This document shows, piece after piece, positions 1-11,109 of a stretch of DNA of 39,031 nt. The stretch comes from Solicoccozyma terricola (taxonomy: Eukaryota > Basidiomycota > Tremellomycetes > Filobasidiales > Piskurozymaceae), in assembly GCA_001600875.1 (NCBI GenBank), contig BCLD01000008.1:34327-73357 (forward strand), in the 5' to 3' direction. The notes beneath the pieces were generated by a model. The model did no database searches. It worked only from the letters and a program-made list of their open reading frames with translations, and had not been told where the DNA came from. Within the stretch, counting starts at the first letter, position 1, and each line of letters starts with the position of its first letter. Both the position numbers and the translations under genes were made by a program.

Positions 1-53
1 GGGGGGGGGTTAGGCATCGACGTTCGGCGTATGGATGGGTCACAGCCACATAC

Positions 54-967
54 CTCATCACGGCGAGGTGCATTGCCGCTATTTTGTAACATCCTACTCT
101 GAATCTCAGCCTCCTCGGCTTGTTTGGCTATCAGTTCTGCCTTCTTCGCAGCAAGGAACTGTCGGGTCCCAGAGCATGAGCACTAGATGCCACGAGAGAG
201 GAAGAGAACTCGCTCACCTCTGCTGGAATACCACCTAATGACACTTGAGCTGAGAGAAGAAGTTGCCATAATTTGAGCATGAACTCGGGTGTCTGTGTGT
301 GTGTGTGTGTCCGAGGTGAGCGTCTCTATGATTCGACGTCGACGGACGTTGCTGCTGCACACCTTGTCAGCGAGAAAACCAGTAAGCGATATTTGCATCT
401 TCTTCGGATCAGGCATCTGGAGTAACATTCACAGTTTCAGCGGGTGATTATCACGGACGGCGGCTAGGATGGCCCTTAGAAAACCACTCAACCGGATTAT
501 CAGGATCCTCAAGCAGACCCATCGCGTACTCCACCACGATATCGTCCTCGAAACCGACCAAGTCGGTGACTGTCTTGGCTACCCATGGTCTCATGACTGT
601 GAATTGGACGAGGAAGTGTAAGCTGTTGTTCTTCCGATGTTGTTCTCTTCAGAGCTCTCTCTCTCTCTCTCTCTCACTCGTCAAATTGACTTTCCGCATA
701 TCGACTCGCTCGTTGAACTCCTTGGGGAACTTGGTCCCTTTGAGTGCCTTGCTTTCCTTGTCAGAGAATCGCTGTTGTTGGGGAAATTACCTGGTTAATG
801 GTAGGATTCTATCCGATGCAAGTCGAGTGGAGACACACTTACGATATCTTGCGAGGTGTTGGTACCTCGCATACCTGAGAGAATTGATCGTGTGCGCGGA
901 GAGTGAGCGGTGCGAAATACGTCAACGAAGAAAGTGGTTCCATAGCATGCTCACTAGAGTCCCCCAT
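54..967 (-). CDS. PWI-domain splicing factor, SRRM1/SRm160-like (5' part of gene)
   Basis: Seven exons reconstructed: 955-967, 843-874, 678-771, 597 excluded/493-596, 363-416, 218-292 and 54-158; a GTATGT donor follows at 53 and the gene continues beyond base 1. The 159 residues seen begin with MGDSS. They contain the NERVDMRKVNL block, a PWV signature (residues about 49-51) in RPWVAKTV, then LVGFEDDIVVEY, LTGFLADK and LWQLLLSAQ, in the order found in the PWI domain of SRm160/SRRM1. The family binds nucleic acid and promotes pre-mRNA splicing and 3' processing in nuclear speckles; that role is transferred from the family. The start is the first ATG giving an open spliced frame; exon 1 is only 13 nt. 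Intron 4 uses a weak GTTGAG donor. One intron holds a (CT)n run and another a (GT)n run as read on the plus strand. Likely an Arg/Ser-rich tail lies outside the window. Confidence 0.85.
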
Positions 968-1282
968 GGTTGATTGATGGCTACGCGGCCTAGTGGAGGA
1001 TATAGTCGATGCGATGCTCACTGTCAACCTGGCTCGCGGTGGTAACACCCGTTGACATGGTGGGTGGCATTGAGATATTATTATTATTATTTTCACCATT
1101 TCTCTGGTAGATTAACGCGCCCCCTGCTGTGAAACTCGCCGTGGCAAGACCCTGTTCGACGTCGACCATAGATTCAACCTCCAATGGGGGTCTACAGGAT
1201 ACATGCAATTACAACACGGCAATCGTTACATCAACAGCATCCTCGGTCACGAATAGCACGGAGATCGGCCCCCCAGTACTGC

Positions 1283-2300
1283 TCATTCCGTGGAAGTCTC
1301 AACGATGAAAGCTACCTCGTCTACTTCGTCAGGACGACTCGAGGGTTGGGTGTGGTCGTTGAAGATGTCAATACCTGTAGGAGGGAGTCGTGGGTCCCGT
1401 CAGTGGACGTGATTAAGATTTGGATGGGTCGCCGCAGGACATACCCGCCGCTAGAGAATCAATCAGCGTGCTTAACCGAGTTGCAGTCAACGCCGGCTCA
1501 TTCTACGCAGGGGGGGGGAAAAAAAAAGGGAAAGTGTCAGTATGTCTGGGCTAAAATTATCAGATCGACATGAGGACGACAACGTCATCTCACCTGTCTT
1601 ATCTGTTCAAGATCCGGTCCAAACGCTTCGACGACCTTGCCCATCCAAATTTTCCGGAATTTCGCTCTTCGCTCCTCTTGCACATTCTGACTTGCACCAT
1701 CCGCCGCTGCACTTTTGGAGGGTAGGAAGGAAGGTAATGAGACTGGAGGAGGGGTGGGAGACATGGCGTATGGTCGGTGATGTACTGCGGCGGGTTGAGG
1801 CGGACCATTCGGGGAATCATCCTCGTCTTCGTCAGAGGAATCTGACGAGGAATCGGATTCCGAGGAGCTGGATTCACTGCTTGATTCGGACGAAGATGAG
1901 GATGCAGACGATGCAGATGAGGAAGCGGAGGAGGAGGAGGAGGAGGAGGAGGCTGCCGGTGTGATTGCTACTGCCGCTGCCGTTGGTACCGAGTCGACAG
2001 CCATCGGTTCTGGAAAGGGAAAGAGAAGAGCGGTGTCATTGGCATGAGCTAGGTTGCCTCACAAGGTTCACCCTGTAGAAACTCACCAGACACTGGCACG
2101 ACTTTCGCAACCTCACCCCCATCTTCCTCGTCACTCGAGGAATCGCTCGAATCGTCACTGTCAGACATGATACCACGACGTCTTCTCTTTCTAGGCTTTC
2201 GTTTGGGACGGGATGTTGAAGCAGCTTGAGCATTGCTGGCATGTGGTTGTGCTGACGTCGAGGCGCCTCCCGTGCGTTTGTTCGCTGCCTTGGCTACCAT
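1283..2300 (-). CDS. RSA3: Ribosome assembly protein 3 (Rsa3-like)
   Basis: Four exons (2087-2300, 1594-2009, 1445-1502, 1283-1374) give 259 residues. The N-terminus is basic (KRKPRKRRRR at about 39-48), followed by acidic/serine stretches including a long poly-Ser tract encoded by a GGA-type microsatellite. The C-terminal part has FRKIWMGKVVEAFGPDLEQIR, which matches the Rsa3 core (FxKFYLxxLTxxFxDDLxxIR-like), followed by a helix ending in LSTLIDSLAAG. Rsa3 family proteins act in the nucleolus in late pre-60S assembly. The start at 2300 gives MVAKAANKR; an in-frame ATG at 2405 would add 35 residues without family character and was not chosen. The second intron carries a C9/T9 tract beside its acceptor. 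It is divergent from COX9, 238 bp away. Confidence 0.82.
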
Positions 2301-2538
2301 GATGAGTGACGATGTTAGGATGAGACCCGGTGACCCTTGCGAAGAAGTATTACCAGTCCCTGGCTCAACAAAATGTTGTCGACTATCAGAAAACAGCATA
2401 GACACGTCATTTCACGAGGGAACACAGGTCATCGCAAACGATTTCACCCGACCTCGACCCCCCCTGCAACCACCATCTCCCACTCCCCCGTCATCTCGTC
2501 CACCAACATCCATACACATCGTCTCATCTACATCCACC
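2301..2538. promoter_or_regulatory. Divergent promoter of RSA3 and COX9
   Basis: This 238 bp lies between the two start codons on opposite strands and must hold both core promoters. It is rich in CCACC/CATCC runs on the plus side near COX9. I see no convincing TATA box. Confidence 0.5.
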
Positions 2539-3137
2539 ATGATCGCTCCTATCATTGGCAAGGTCAGTACGCGCGGGAGTCGCAGTCCATCGTTCTCCGG
2601 TAGTGGGACTAATCATCCCCATCACCCACATCTCATCAGTTCCGAAAGCGTTTGGTCGTGGACCTCTCCGTCAGGTGTGTGACAGCCAATGCAATGGACG
2701 TTGCGTTACGGATTGTTTGATTACTTATCACCATGATGTGTTGATATGATAGCATCGGACTCGGTCTCGCCGCGGGATACGTCTTCTGGTGAGTATGCGG
2801 ATGTGGGGAGCAGGGTCCTTGTTTTGAAAAAGGGGGGAATGCTAACTCGTACTGTTGCTTCGCGCAGGTACTCTATCCACCTCCCATCAGGTGAATGTCT
2901 TTTCTTGAATGCCTGACGGTGCCGGTGATTGGACTGTTCGGCGGCGGGGATGACGGGCAGTGTCCTATCGCGAACCCTGCGGAAACATGCATCGCGCGCC
3001 AATCATCCCGGATTCAATCCTGACATTCTTACTACATCCCACACTGACACTTCATCCCCTCCCCCCTCCCCACAGTCCGCAAGAGGGACGAATTCTACCT
3101 TAAATACGAGCAGAAGAAGCTCGGTCAGTCCGAGTAG
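2539..3137 (+). CDS. COX9: Cytochrome c oxidase subunit VIIa (Cox9-like)
   Basis: Five tiny exons (2539-2562, 2640-2674, 2753-2788, 2868-2890, 3076-3137) give 59 residues, the same length as yeast Cox9. The protein starts MIAPIIGKFRKRLVVDL. It has one membrane span (about residues 17-33, GLGLAAGYVFWYSI) and ends with a charged matrix-type tail, VRKRDEFYLKYEQKKLGQ. This order fits the VIIa/Cox9 family, a nuclear-encoded structural subunit of complex IV in the inner mitochondrial membrane. Each junction keeps frame, and the codons split by introns are restored exactly. It is convergent with the transcription factor gene (stop at 3414). Confidence 0.88.
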
Positions 3138-3413
3138 AGCATTGTTAGAAATGATTGGTGGAATAAAGGTGGTTTAATTGTTCTTCGTCCTTTTGCATGT
3201 CGTATTGATGGCATGGACGTGTGAACTGGTTGTGGGCGGGCGGGTACCGTAAAAAAACAAAAAAAAGGACTTCCGCGACATGCACGAGATAGAACGCTAA
3301 GCCGGCCGAACGAGTTGTCACTCGGATGCATGCATTCCACCGCCTCAAATACAAACCTAAGTAGTCCATTGCAACCAGTTGTTTGAGCGATTGAACCACA
3401 TACTCCTGGCACA

Positions 3414-6400
3414 TCACCCCCATCGACTGGGATCTGACATATCTCCCATGCCTGACAATGGATCAAAATCCGTGTTCGGTCCAAGCAGCGATGCATGACC
3501 GAGCTGGAACGACGAGTCCACGCGTCAAGTCTGGTCCTTATGAAGGGTCCGCCCTGACCTCTGAAAACTCACAAACGAGTCTCCAGCTTGTAACGGGAAG
3601 CTATGAGATACCGGGACAGCGAGAAGTTGCTCGAGCTGGCGTCGTCGTTCCCGTCACCCATGCTCAGCATCAGGATGACGCTCTCGACCTTGTCTGTTCG
3701 AGCACTCACAAAATCAATCGAATCAAAGTCCAAATTGTTGAACAAATCAGCTTCCTGCGGGGGAATCGAATTAACGACATGCCCCGGTTGAATAGGTAAT
3801 TGAGGGATTGCGAATCCTTGTTGCGCTTGCATATTCGAAGCGGCGTCTTTTGCCCTGTGTTCACCTTGTTGGATGAGTCGAGTCCGCCAACCAACGTGAA
3901 GTGCGACGTCCTCCTGCGTTCCGTTCTCCGGGGGTTGTTGTCCGCGATGACTGTTAGCCGAATGCATCTTGTGGAGAGCCTGAGTGTGAAGTCTTTGCAG
4001 CCATCGTTGATTCGTTCGCATTCGACGACCAGAGGACGAGGTGTTGACCTCTTGGAAGAGTGAAATAACGCTTTCAAGCTCGGTCAGCGCGAGGTTGGCG
4101 AGAGGGCTGGTTGGGGAGACTATGATGACCATGCTGAGACACACGGCGGCGGAAAAGATGTGGACCTGAGGGGGGGGGGGGGGGGAAGGGTCGGGTCAAC
4201 TGGTTTTTCGAGGGCTTTTGAACTCGCGCAGACGCACCCAGAAAAACCAATGACGAGCGGTGATGGATGGGAATAAAGAGTATAGGCTCCTGACGAGCGC
4301 GATGATCATCTGAAGGTGGGGTTGAATTAGATATTGACACCGTTCAGGACGGACCTATCTACTCACATTACATCTCTCGATGATCGCCAGATAAGCCTCA
4401 CCGTACTGAGTTTTCAACGGATCGTGTGGCGACTCGTATAGCGCTCTCGTAAAGTATGATCTGAGGAGGAAGAGGACCCCTTCGCAGCAGCAAAGGGCGA
4501 GTGCGTGTTGCTGTTCGGTAGAATGTTGACCATCAGCCAGAGATTGGGCGGTAAGTTGCCTGAAACGCACCTGAAAAGTCAAACGTAAATCCTTCTTTGA
4601 TGGCACCGGACTGGCCGACTCTGCCGCCGCCGGAGTAGCATATCTGGATGCCATTGCTTTCATTGACGCTCGACATCGGAGATGGAACGGGATATCATTC
4701 TCGAATTGAACGCTGTGCGAGGTAGACGGTCAGCGCGCGGAAGGACCCCCCCCCTCCTCCCCCCCAACCACCCACATCTTGTGCCAGATCTGCATGACTT
4801 TTTCATAAGACGACGGAGTGATCCTCAGAGCTTCATCGAGAACCTCCTTGGACAATCCCGAGAATGAGTATTTGAGTGTGTGGAAGCCAGGTGCCCCCTT
4901 GTGAGGGTCACCGATTGCCTCCAGATCGATCGGGAACTTTACATCGAATTGTTCTGGCGAGATGGCGTTGGGTCGTCCCCAGCAGTTGGACTGGAAGACG
5001 TCGGTCGTGTGGCATTCCCAGAAGATACGCCGCCGGTCGTCTAGTTCCTGAGCTGACAGATTCCAGCGCTCTCCATCTCGATGCAAGCCCATGGCTTGCA
5101 TGATGCGAGTGGCGATACCCCATACTGGCCAGGCGAGGTCACCGCCTTCTCCTTGCTCTGCGTAGGATAAATACTCTGCCATGATGTACAGAGCTTGAAC
5201 GCTGACCAAGGTGTTGTGATGTAAAAAGTCTCCCATGGCCAGGCAGGTTTTGGAGAGTTGATAGTACCTCTCGGCGGATGGGTCGTGTGGAGGGATTTCA
5301 AGATTCAACAAGGTCCCGAGAGCGAGAACAACCATGACCAGTCCGAGCTTGTGGTATGCTAGTTTCGGCGAATCCGTCTTCTCGTCATTACGGTAGAGGG
5401 ATTTGACGATCTCGATGAACGTTGCTCGAAGGATGGGAGTGTCGTTCCATCCGACGTGTCGGTAGTAGCTGTCCACCAGCACTCGGGCCTCTTCCTCGGA
5501 CGGAAGCTCCCGTCGAGCACTTTCGTAGGACGTGATGGCTGCCGTGCCAGCGAATGGGAAGAGGGAGGGTTGGGGATCGGGGGGTACCTCGACGTACGGT
5601 GACGTTTCCCGGAATGGAGAAGGTGGATGGGAATCTTCCGCTTCATTGGCTCCCTGTGAGGTGAGGGCGTTAGCGCATGCAGGGACCCAAAACGCACGTC
5701 ACACACTTCACGCATCCATTGAGATCCCGCCGAGGGTCCGATGAACCGTACTCGTCCAGAAGAGTTGAGGACAAGAGTCCCTGAGCTTTCCATCGGGTTG
5801 TCGCCTGCGCTTTTCGTTCGCTCGGGGTGGGCAGGGGGCAGCGGAGGTGGCATCGTTCCTAGTAGCGGCAGGTTCGCAACTGGGGGACGAGGAATGGCGG
5901 GTATTGACCCGACTTCCTCGTGTCTGGCAGACGACAGCTGAGGATCACCTGGCGATATCTCGCTGGACGTCTCATCGCCGTCTGAAGAATGGAATGATCG
6001 AGAGAGATTGGTGGATGGAGTCGGATCCCAGCGATCAAAGGGTTTGGGTTGGGGGGCTGGAGGGAGATGGGGTGGGAGGGTTTGGACTGGTACTCCTTGA
6101 CCGCGCCCATGCAGAGCGGATTCCAGCTCTTTAATGCGCTGGTTGAGGTGATGTTGTTCATCGCGTCTGGTGCTGGAAAAGGTCAGCGTGGTCGATTAAA
6201 TGCAATGACGGGGAGTCGACACAGACTTTTCCTTCATACTAGCCATCGTTCCATCGGGACAAAGATATTCGCATCCCCGTTTGCAACATCCTCCGCAGGG
6301 GACTGAGAGGAACGTAGGGGATTAGTTGCAGACTGGGTAGCAGCGCCAAGCTCGTTTTCTCACCTTGTCGGTCGCATTTCATCTGTAGGGCGGCGAGGAG

Positions 6401-6801
6401 ATGTGAGTGGGATGGTCGCGGCGTACATCTCAACGACCGCCTCACCTTCAGCCTCCGACATTCTTTGGTCGGCGAAAATTAATCATCAGTCGAGACCTAT
6501 CAAGGGACGCTGCAGTCCGTTCTCACCCACCTGCGCAATTTAAACTCTGTCGATTCCGCTTGGTCGATTGGGTTGGACCCGGTATGCTATCACTACGACT
6601 CCGTTTGCTACCTGACGGAGGTGATGATGGGTGGCTAGGAGGTGGCATGGCGGGGGAGGGGGAGGGGGGGGGGGGGGGGGAGGGGGGGAGGTTGCTGTTG
6701 CTGTTGCTGCTGTTGACCAGAAGAGATTGAATCTGCCCTGGATCTGGGTTCCACGTGCTGGATGTGGAGCCCCGCGTGTCGATCCTGGCCCCCAATGACA
6801 T
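3414..6801 (-). CDS. Zn2Cys6 transcription factor with fungal-specific TF domain
   Basis: Eleven exons (6531-6801, 6446-6462, 6364-6382, 6221-6302, 5707-6172, 4776-5653, 4367-4712, 4238-4309, 3710-4165, 3573-3635, 3414-3503) give 919 residues. The zinc cluster is complete: C89-x2-C92-x6-C99-x5-C105-x2-C108-x8-C117, followed by CPDGT as in many basidiomycete regulators. It is split by three introns. A short coiled coil (QRIKELESAL) follows. The regulatory domain (Fungal_trans type) spans roughly residues 310-640, with landmarks LALGTLLNLE, IMQAMGLHRDGERW, RRIFWECHTTD, GRPNAIS and later IERCN and HWFFW. It is expected to bind CGG-type DNA sites in the nucleus; targets are unknown. Exon 1 has a poly-Pro stretch on a C17 run whose length could be misassembled. 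The exon 4/5 junction (6173-6220) needs a poor GTCGAC donor and is the weakest point. Confidence 0.82.
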
Positions 6802-7079
6802 CTACCTCGTTTCGTATATCGCAACAACCCGGGCCACTGGAGTGGTAGCAGCGACGTTTACATCGCGCAGGGGTCGTCATTGTATACGTGCCATATTTGA
6901 TGTCACCAGTCTGTAGTTGACAATGGTGTATCGATGCATTGTCTGGTCGTCCACGTATAAAGAAAATGGGCGGGCCGCGTACACACACGAGAAAGCGTGG
7001 CCAGTATAACAGAGTGCGACGGCGATTACAGAAACGTCGGCTGTAGCAGCTCACGCAATACTATCAAGCCCTTTCTTGG

Positions 7080-7953
7080 CTACAACGGCGACTGCAATTT
7101 TCCCGCACCGTCCCATTCGACAACCTCGCCCTGCGTCTCCACCCAGACCCTGCACTTTGTATACAACGTGGCCAGCTCTCCGTTTCCCAACTTGATCATC
7201 TTGTGGAAAATCTCCTCGTTACCCCTCTCGAACCAGGCTAGGAATGAGACGACGATAAAGTCCGCATATGAAGGGGTGTCGCCCATAAAAAAGGGTCCGG
7301 TAGAGATTTGGCCTGGAATAGGCTTGAGCAGGCGAACGAGGTCCATCAACCTGGCCGAAGTGGACTTCCAGACCTTCTCAACGTTCTCTGCAGAGGGGTA
7401 AACGTCCGCCAGCGGCTTGCCATAGCTCTCGCTCCTTGTCCTGACAAAGTAATCTTTCCCCCGGTCATCCAGAATATCCGCTATCCTCGGGATGATGAGT
7501 GTGCGACATTCCCTCATGACACTGAAGGTCATCATCTGTACTGCACGAGCGATCTGAAAGCTCGCGAATCCGCCAGGGAAAATCGAGGGGTGCTGTGGGC
7601 CGGTGAATTCGTTGTCAAGGTAGATAGCGCTGGCGAGAGAGTCGTGCAGGATCTTCTTGTCATCGGGTAATCTAGAGTACGCGATGGCTGGCAGAGTATA
7701 ATCGTCGTCATCTTCACAATGCAAGCCGAGTGATTGAAGGAGTGGTTTGATGTCGGGGTAGGAGATGAATGACTCGCGGTAAGAAATCTGTTTGTAATTC
7801 AACACCATACGCGTCTTGATGGTGTTTGGAGACCATGTCTTGCGGCTGCCTGTGGACGAAGGTCAACGGCGTGGAAAGGTACCACCTGGTTCCCGGTACG
7901 TGCTCACCCGGCAAGATGGATGTGATATCGAAGAAGTGAACCTGGTCAGTCAT
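7080..7953 (-). CDS. Glutathione S-transferase, beta-etherase/UstS-like
   Basis: Two exons (7908-7953 and 7080-7849) give 271 residues. The N-terminal thioredoxin-fold part contains SRKTWSPNTIKTRMVLNYK and YPDIKPLLQSLG, the typical start of fungal beta-etherase-type GSTs (W-S-P-N-T-x-K-T-R). The DSLASAIYLDNEF segment corresponds to the end of the GSH-binding domain, and the helical C-terminal domain follows (IPGQISTGPFFMGDTPSYADF). The family conjugates glutathione to electrophiles or reduces them; the substrate cannot be inferred. The start MTDQVHFFD was chosen because the longer in-frame extension has no family similarity. It is tandem with IKS1 (123 bp downstream of its stop) and with the transcription factor gene. 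Confidence 0.85.
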
Positions 7954-8076
7954 GATGATGAGTGGGTGGCTGGGTGGGATGTTGAGACGTGGCGCTAATT
8001 TCCACTGCGGTATGTAACACAACCCGGCGATCTCCGTCATGACACACGTCGTTAATTTTCATTGGGATCATTTATA

Positions 8077-10883
8077 CTACAAGTCTGATCGGTGCGTGCT
8101 GCCACTCATTGCCTTGAAGGCCACCGACAAGGCTACATGAGCAACTAGCAAAGCGAATGTCATCCTATACGATGACTGCGTGAGGTCGTAAGCGGCGAGG
8201 ACGAGGATTGTGAAATAGGTCAGGCGGAGGGAGAATGATGTAATGCCGGTTGGGGGGTTGTTTGCGATCTGTCGTAGGGGGAAAAGGGGAGTCGGCCTTA
8301 AGGACATCGAGGGAGAGGGTGCGGGACACGTACCTTTAGCACAGCGACCATTATCTTGGCCAATTTGTTTGCGACGAGCCACCGCGTATTGTCCGCTGGA
8401 GCGGGTAGCGAGTGGTCTTGTTCACCGAGCAGCTCGAGGGACGAGGATGAGGAGTCACGGATGCTCTGAATACAGGTCAGCAAAGGCCAGATAGATAACA
8501 TCAAATACGCCCAACACACCTTGATGGGTCGCACTGGACTCGGCGGATCGCGTATCCAAGTCGAGCGCAGAAGTCCAACCTGCAAGCGATCATCTGACGG
8601 CCGCGGTTGGTGGGTAATATCGAACTGCGGGGAGGGTAAGCTGGGGAGGCTGGAACAAATTTCGAGCACTCACATCCATCTCAGCCCACGCCTTGATGAC
8701 CTTTTCCGCCGTTGGTCGGGTTCTCGGATCCAACGACACAAGCCTCTCCAGCAAGGTCAGGACTTGGCGAGGCAGCCCACGACGTTCGCATGCTTGGATG
8801 ACGTTTTGAGTGGCAGAGAAGCTGTTGGTGAGAGTGGTGTTAGATTGCGCTGTCTCCATTCACCATCAAGACGTACCCTTTGTATGCAGCGATTTGCCGC
8901 TCAAGTTCGGTGAACGTGTCGTCGTGATCGTAGGGCAGGCGGAAGAATAACATTTTGTGGAGAATGAGACCTGCAACCGAAGAGAAGAGAGGGATCAGCT
9001 GCTGTGGCCGTGGACGAGACTAGGGCGACCCACCTAACGACCACATGTCCGCCGTTGAGTCGGTTTGACGGTACGCTCCTTGAGGGTCTGGAAATACCGT
9101 CTCCGGAGCCTGTGGAAATAGTGGTTGGCTGATATACTCAAGCACCGTGGGGGGTTTGCTTACCATGTATCTGGGGGAAGGGGGGGGGGGGGGGGAAGGA
9201 GACGTCAGCAGCCAGGCCGGTGAACGTGACCCACGTACCACTCACTCCATCGTCCCAGTATGACCTGTCCTCTCCCGTTTCTGATGTAGCATCTCTTCCG
9301 ATGTCCCAAAATCGGAAATCATCGCCGTGGGTCTGCAGTAATTTTTAGTGCGCGAGTTGACATCCGCCGATGATTACGCTCACATCAGTTGTCCATCCCG
9401 CAAATGAAGCAGTACATTCGAGCACTTGAGGTCTAGATGTAGGATGGAATTCGAGTGCTGCGATGAGAGTGCGGTGTCAACCAACCAGTTCTGCGTCGCA
9501 TGACAATCTCTCTCACCAGGAACGCCAACCCATTGGCTACATCACCGAACAAACTTCCTACCTCGTCTTTACTCAGCAGCATCACTGCTCTCCTCTCCTC
9601 CTCCCAAGCCTTCATCTGCTCTCGACTCATCGTACCCTCTTTACTCGACAACTTGGAACTCTCTCTGCGCGTCCGAAATCGCCTCTTCATCTCGGCGGCG
9701 TCGAGTGGTGGAGAGGGAGAGTCCGCATTGTGAGCGGGGTATGCACCAGAGGCAGGAGATGGAGAGTAGCGGGATTCTATAAACGTGTCAAGGTTTCCAG
9801 AGTTGGCGTACATCATGAGAAGGCTGTTTGGCCCGGCCGAGTTAGTGGGGCTCTCACTCCACAGGGAAACTAGACAGGTCGCTCACTGCAGCGCTGCAAT
9901 GGGTGGTCCGAATCTGCCGAGCACCGGTTAGTCTACGTGTGAATGCTGTTGAAACCCTCCACTCACGAGCTAAACTTGGTTGTCTCTATCCAAACATGGT
10001 GGTACGGTATGATGTTCGGGTGGCGTAACGCTTCCAGTAGTCGTACTTCCCTCAACATTTTAAATAGGTATGGCGATGATGATCCCACGGCTATTTTTTT
10101 CACGGCGTAGTGGCCCAGCGGATTACCTTCAAGGACATGCTGTGGAGGGATGGTTAGCGGTGGTTTCGAAACGGGAGTGATTGGGGTCTCACGTACCTGG
10201 CAAAGAAAAACACTGCCTTCTGCTCCCATACCCAACCTCTTCTCCTCTATAAAGAATCTGCTGTAGTAACCATCTGCACCTCTCTTCACCTCTTCCGCTC
10301 GATCTTCCTGGTCATAGTCTGCAAACCGTCGTCCCGCCGGACTGGCTCTCTCACTCCCTCCACCTTCACTCGGGGTAACGGGTCGTGGGGGCGTTGAAGG
10401 ACGAGAAGCGACGTCATGGGCCCTTTCGAGGATACGAAAGTAGGGAGGTGTGCGGTGTAGGGTGGAAGTTGCAGCGGTGGCGTCGTGTGGCCGTGTGGCC
10501 TCGTCTATGGGGTGGATCTCCGCCGGTGTGTAGGATGAGGAGTTGAAGGTGAATACGGATGAGCTTTGGTGTTGGCGGGAGGTGGATGGGTTGAAAGACG
10601 GGGGTAGTGGTTGATAGCAGTAGGGACAGAGGTCGATTGGATCCGGAGGGACTTCGGTGGTGTCTGTCTGTCTTGATAGGACGACACCGCCCACTGTTGG
10701 GTCAGCGGATGGCACCCTTGCCAGGGAGAGCGATCCCGGTGCTGGTGGTTCAACCGGGATCCCCGGTGCATCACACTCGTCCCGCTGGATGCTAAGCGCG
10801 TGGGAAGCGGGGTGGTATAGTATCAGTGCGTTTGCGGTGCGTCCGATTGCTTCCCAGTCGGCGGGAGAGCTGGTCGAGGTCAT
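8077..10883 (-). CDS. IKS1: IKS1-type serine/threonine protein kinase with C-terminal membrane segments
   Basis: Thirteen exons (10197-10883, 9967-10139, 9887-9913, 9517-9823, 9384-9457, 9246-9332, 9164-9170, 9034-9109, 8877-8970, 8674-8821, 8520-8624, 8334-8465, 8077-8268) give 702 residues. The N-terminal region carries the LCPYC motif and a linker before the kinase, as in IKS1 proteins. Kinase landmarks are G218-x-G220-x2-G223, K243 in HYAVKK, H405-L-D407-L-K in the catalytic loop (no Arg before Asp), N412, D430-F-G, the activation segment GTMEYMAPE (449-457) and DMWSLG. Two hydrophobic stretches near residues 655-668 and 675-693 suggest membrane anchoring. Exon 7 is a 7-nt microexon. The first intron (57 nt) is in frame and stop-free; it was removed because splicing joins SVFLCQ to HVLEG as in the family. 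Function in yeast is poorly defined. Confidence 0.85.
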
Positions 10884-11109
10884 GGTGGGAGGTGCATGGA
10901 TGGCCGGGGTGGGTGGGTATGGAGGGTGGATGGATGGTTGGAGGGTTGGAGGGATGGATGGGGGGATGGGGGGATGGGGTACACGTTGCTGCTAGGATAG
11001 TCGATGAGCAGAGTGGCCCCGCACTCATTTGTCACGTGACCGTCAGTCAACAGATGCAACACCAAGACAGATCTGGCCATGTCGACGGCGGCGCACTCAA
11101 CAAGTCACC
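10884..11109. promoter_or_regulatory. Divergent IKS1/TML-dioxygenase promoter with G-rich GGAT repeat
   Basis: This 226-bp divergent intergenic region contains a low-complexity purine-rich tract at about 10886-10980 (GGATGG/GGAGGG units, many GGGG runs on the plus strand). The tract lies in the 5' leader or promoter of IKS1. Its G-run density would allow G-quadruplex formation; that is an inference. Confidence 0.5.

Noticed and set aside
2301..2405. N-terminal extension of RSA3 to an ATG at 2405
   Set aside because: The extension lacks family character and runs towards the COX9 promoter; the start at 2300 gives the usual basic N-terminus.
6664..6680. G17 run as an assembly break or frameshift in the transcription factor
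   Set aside because: The frame through it leads directly into the zinc cluster, so the run encodes poly-Pro as assembled; length error cannot be excluded but is not needed.
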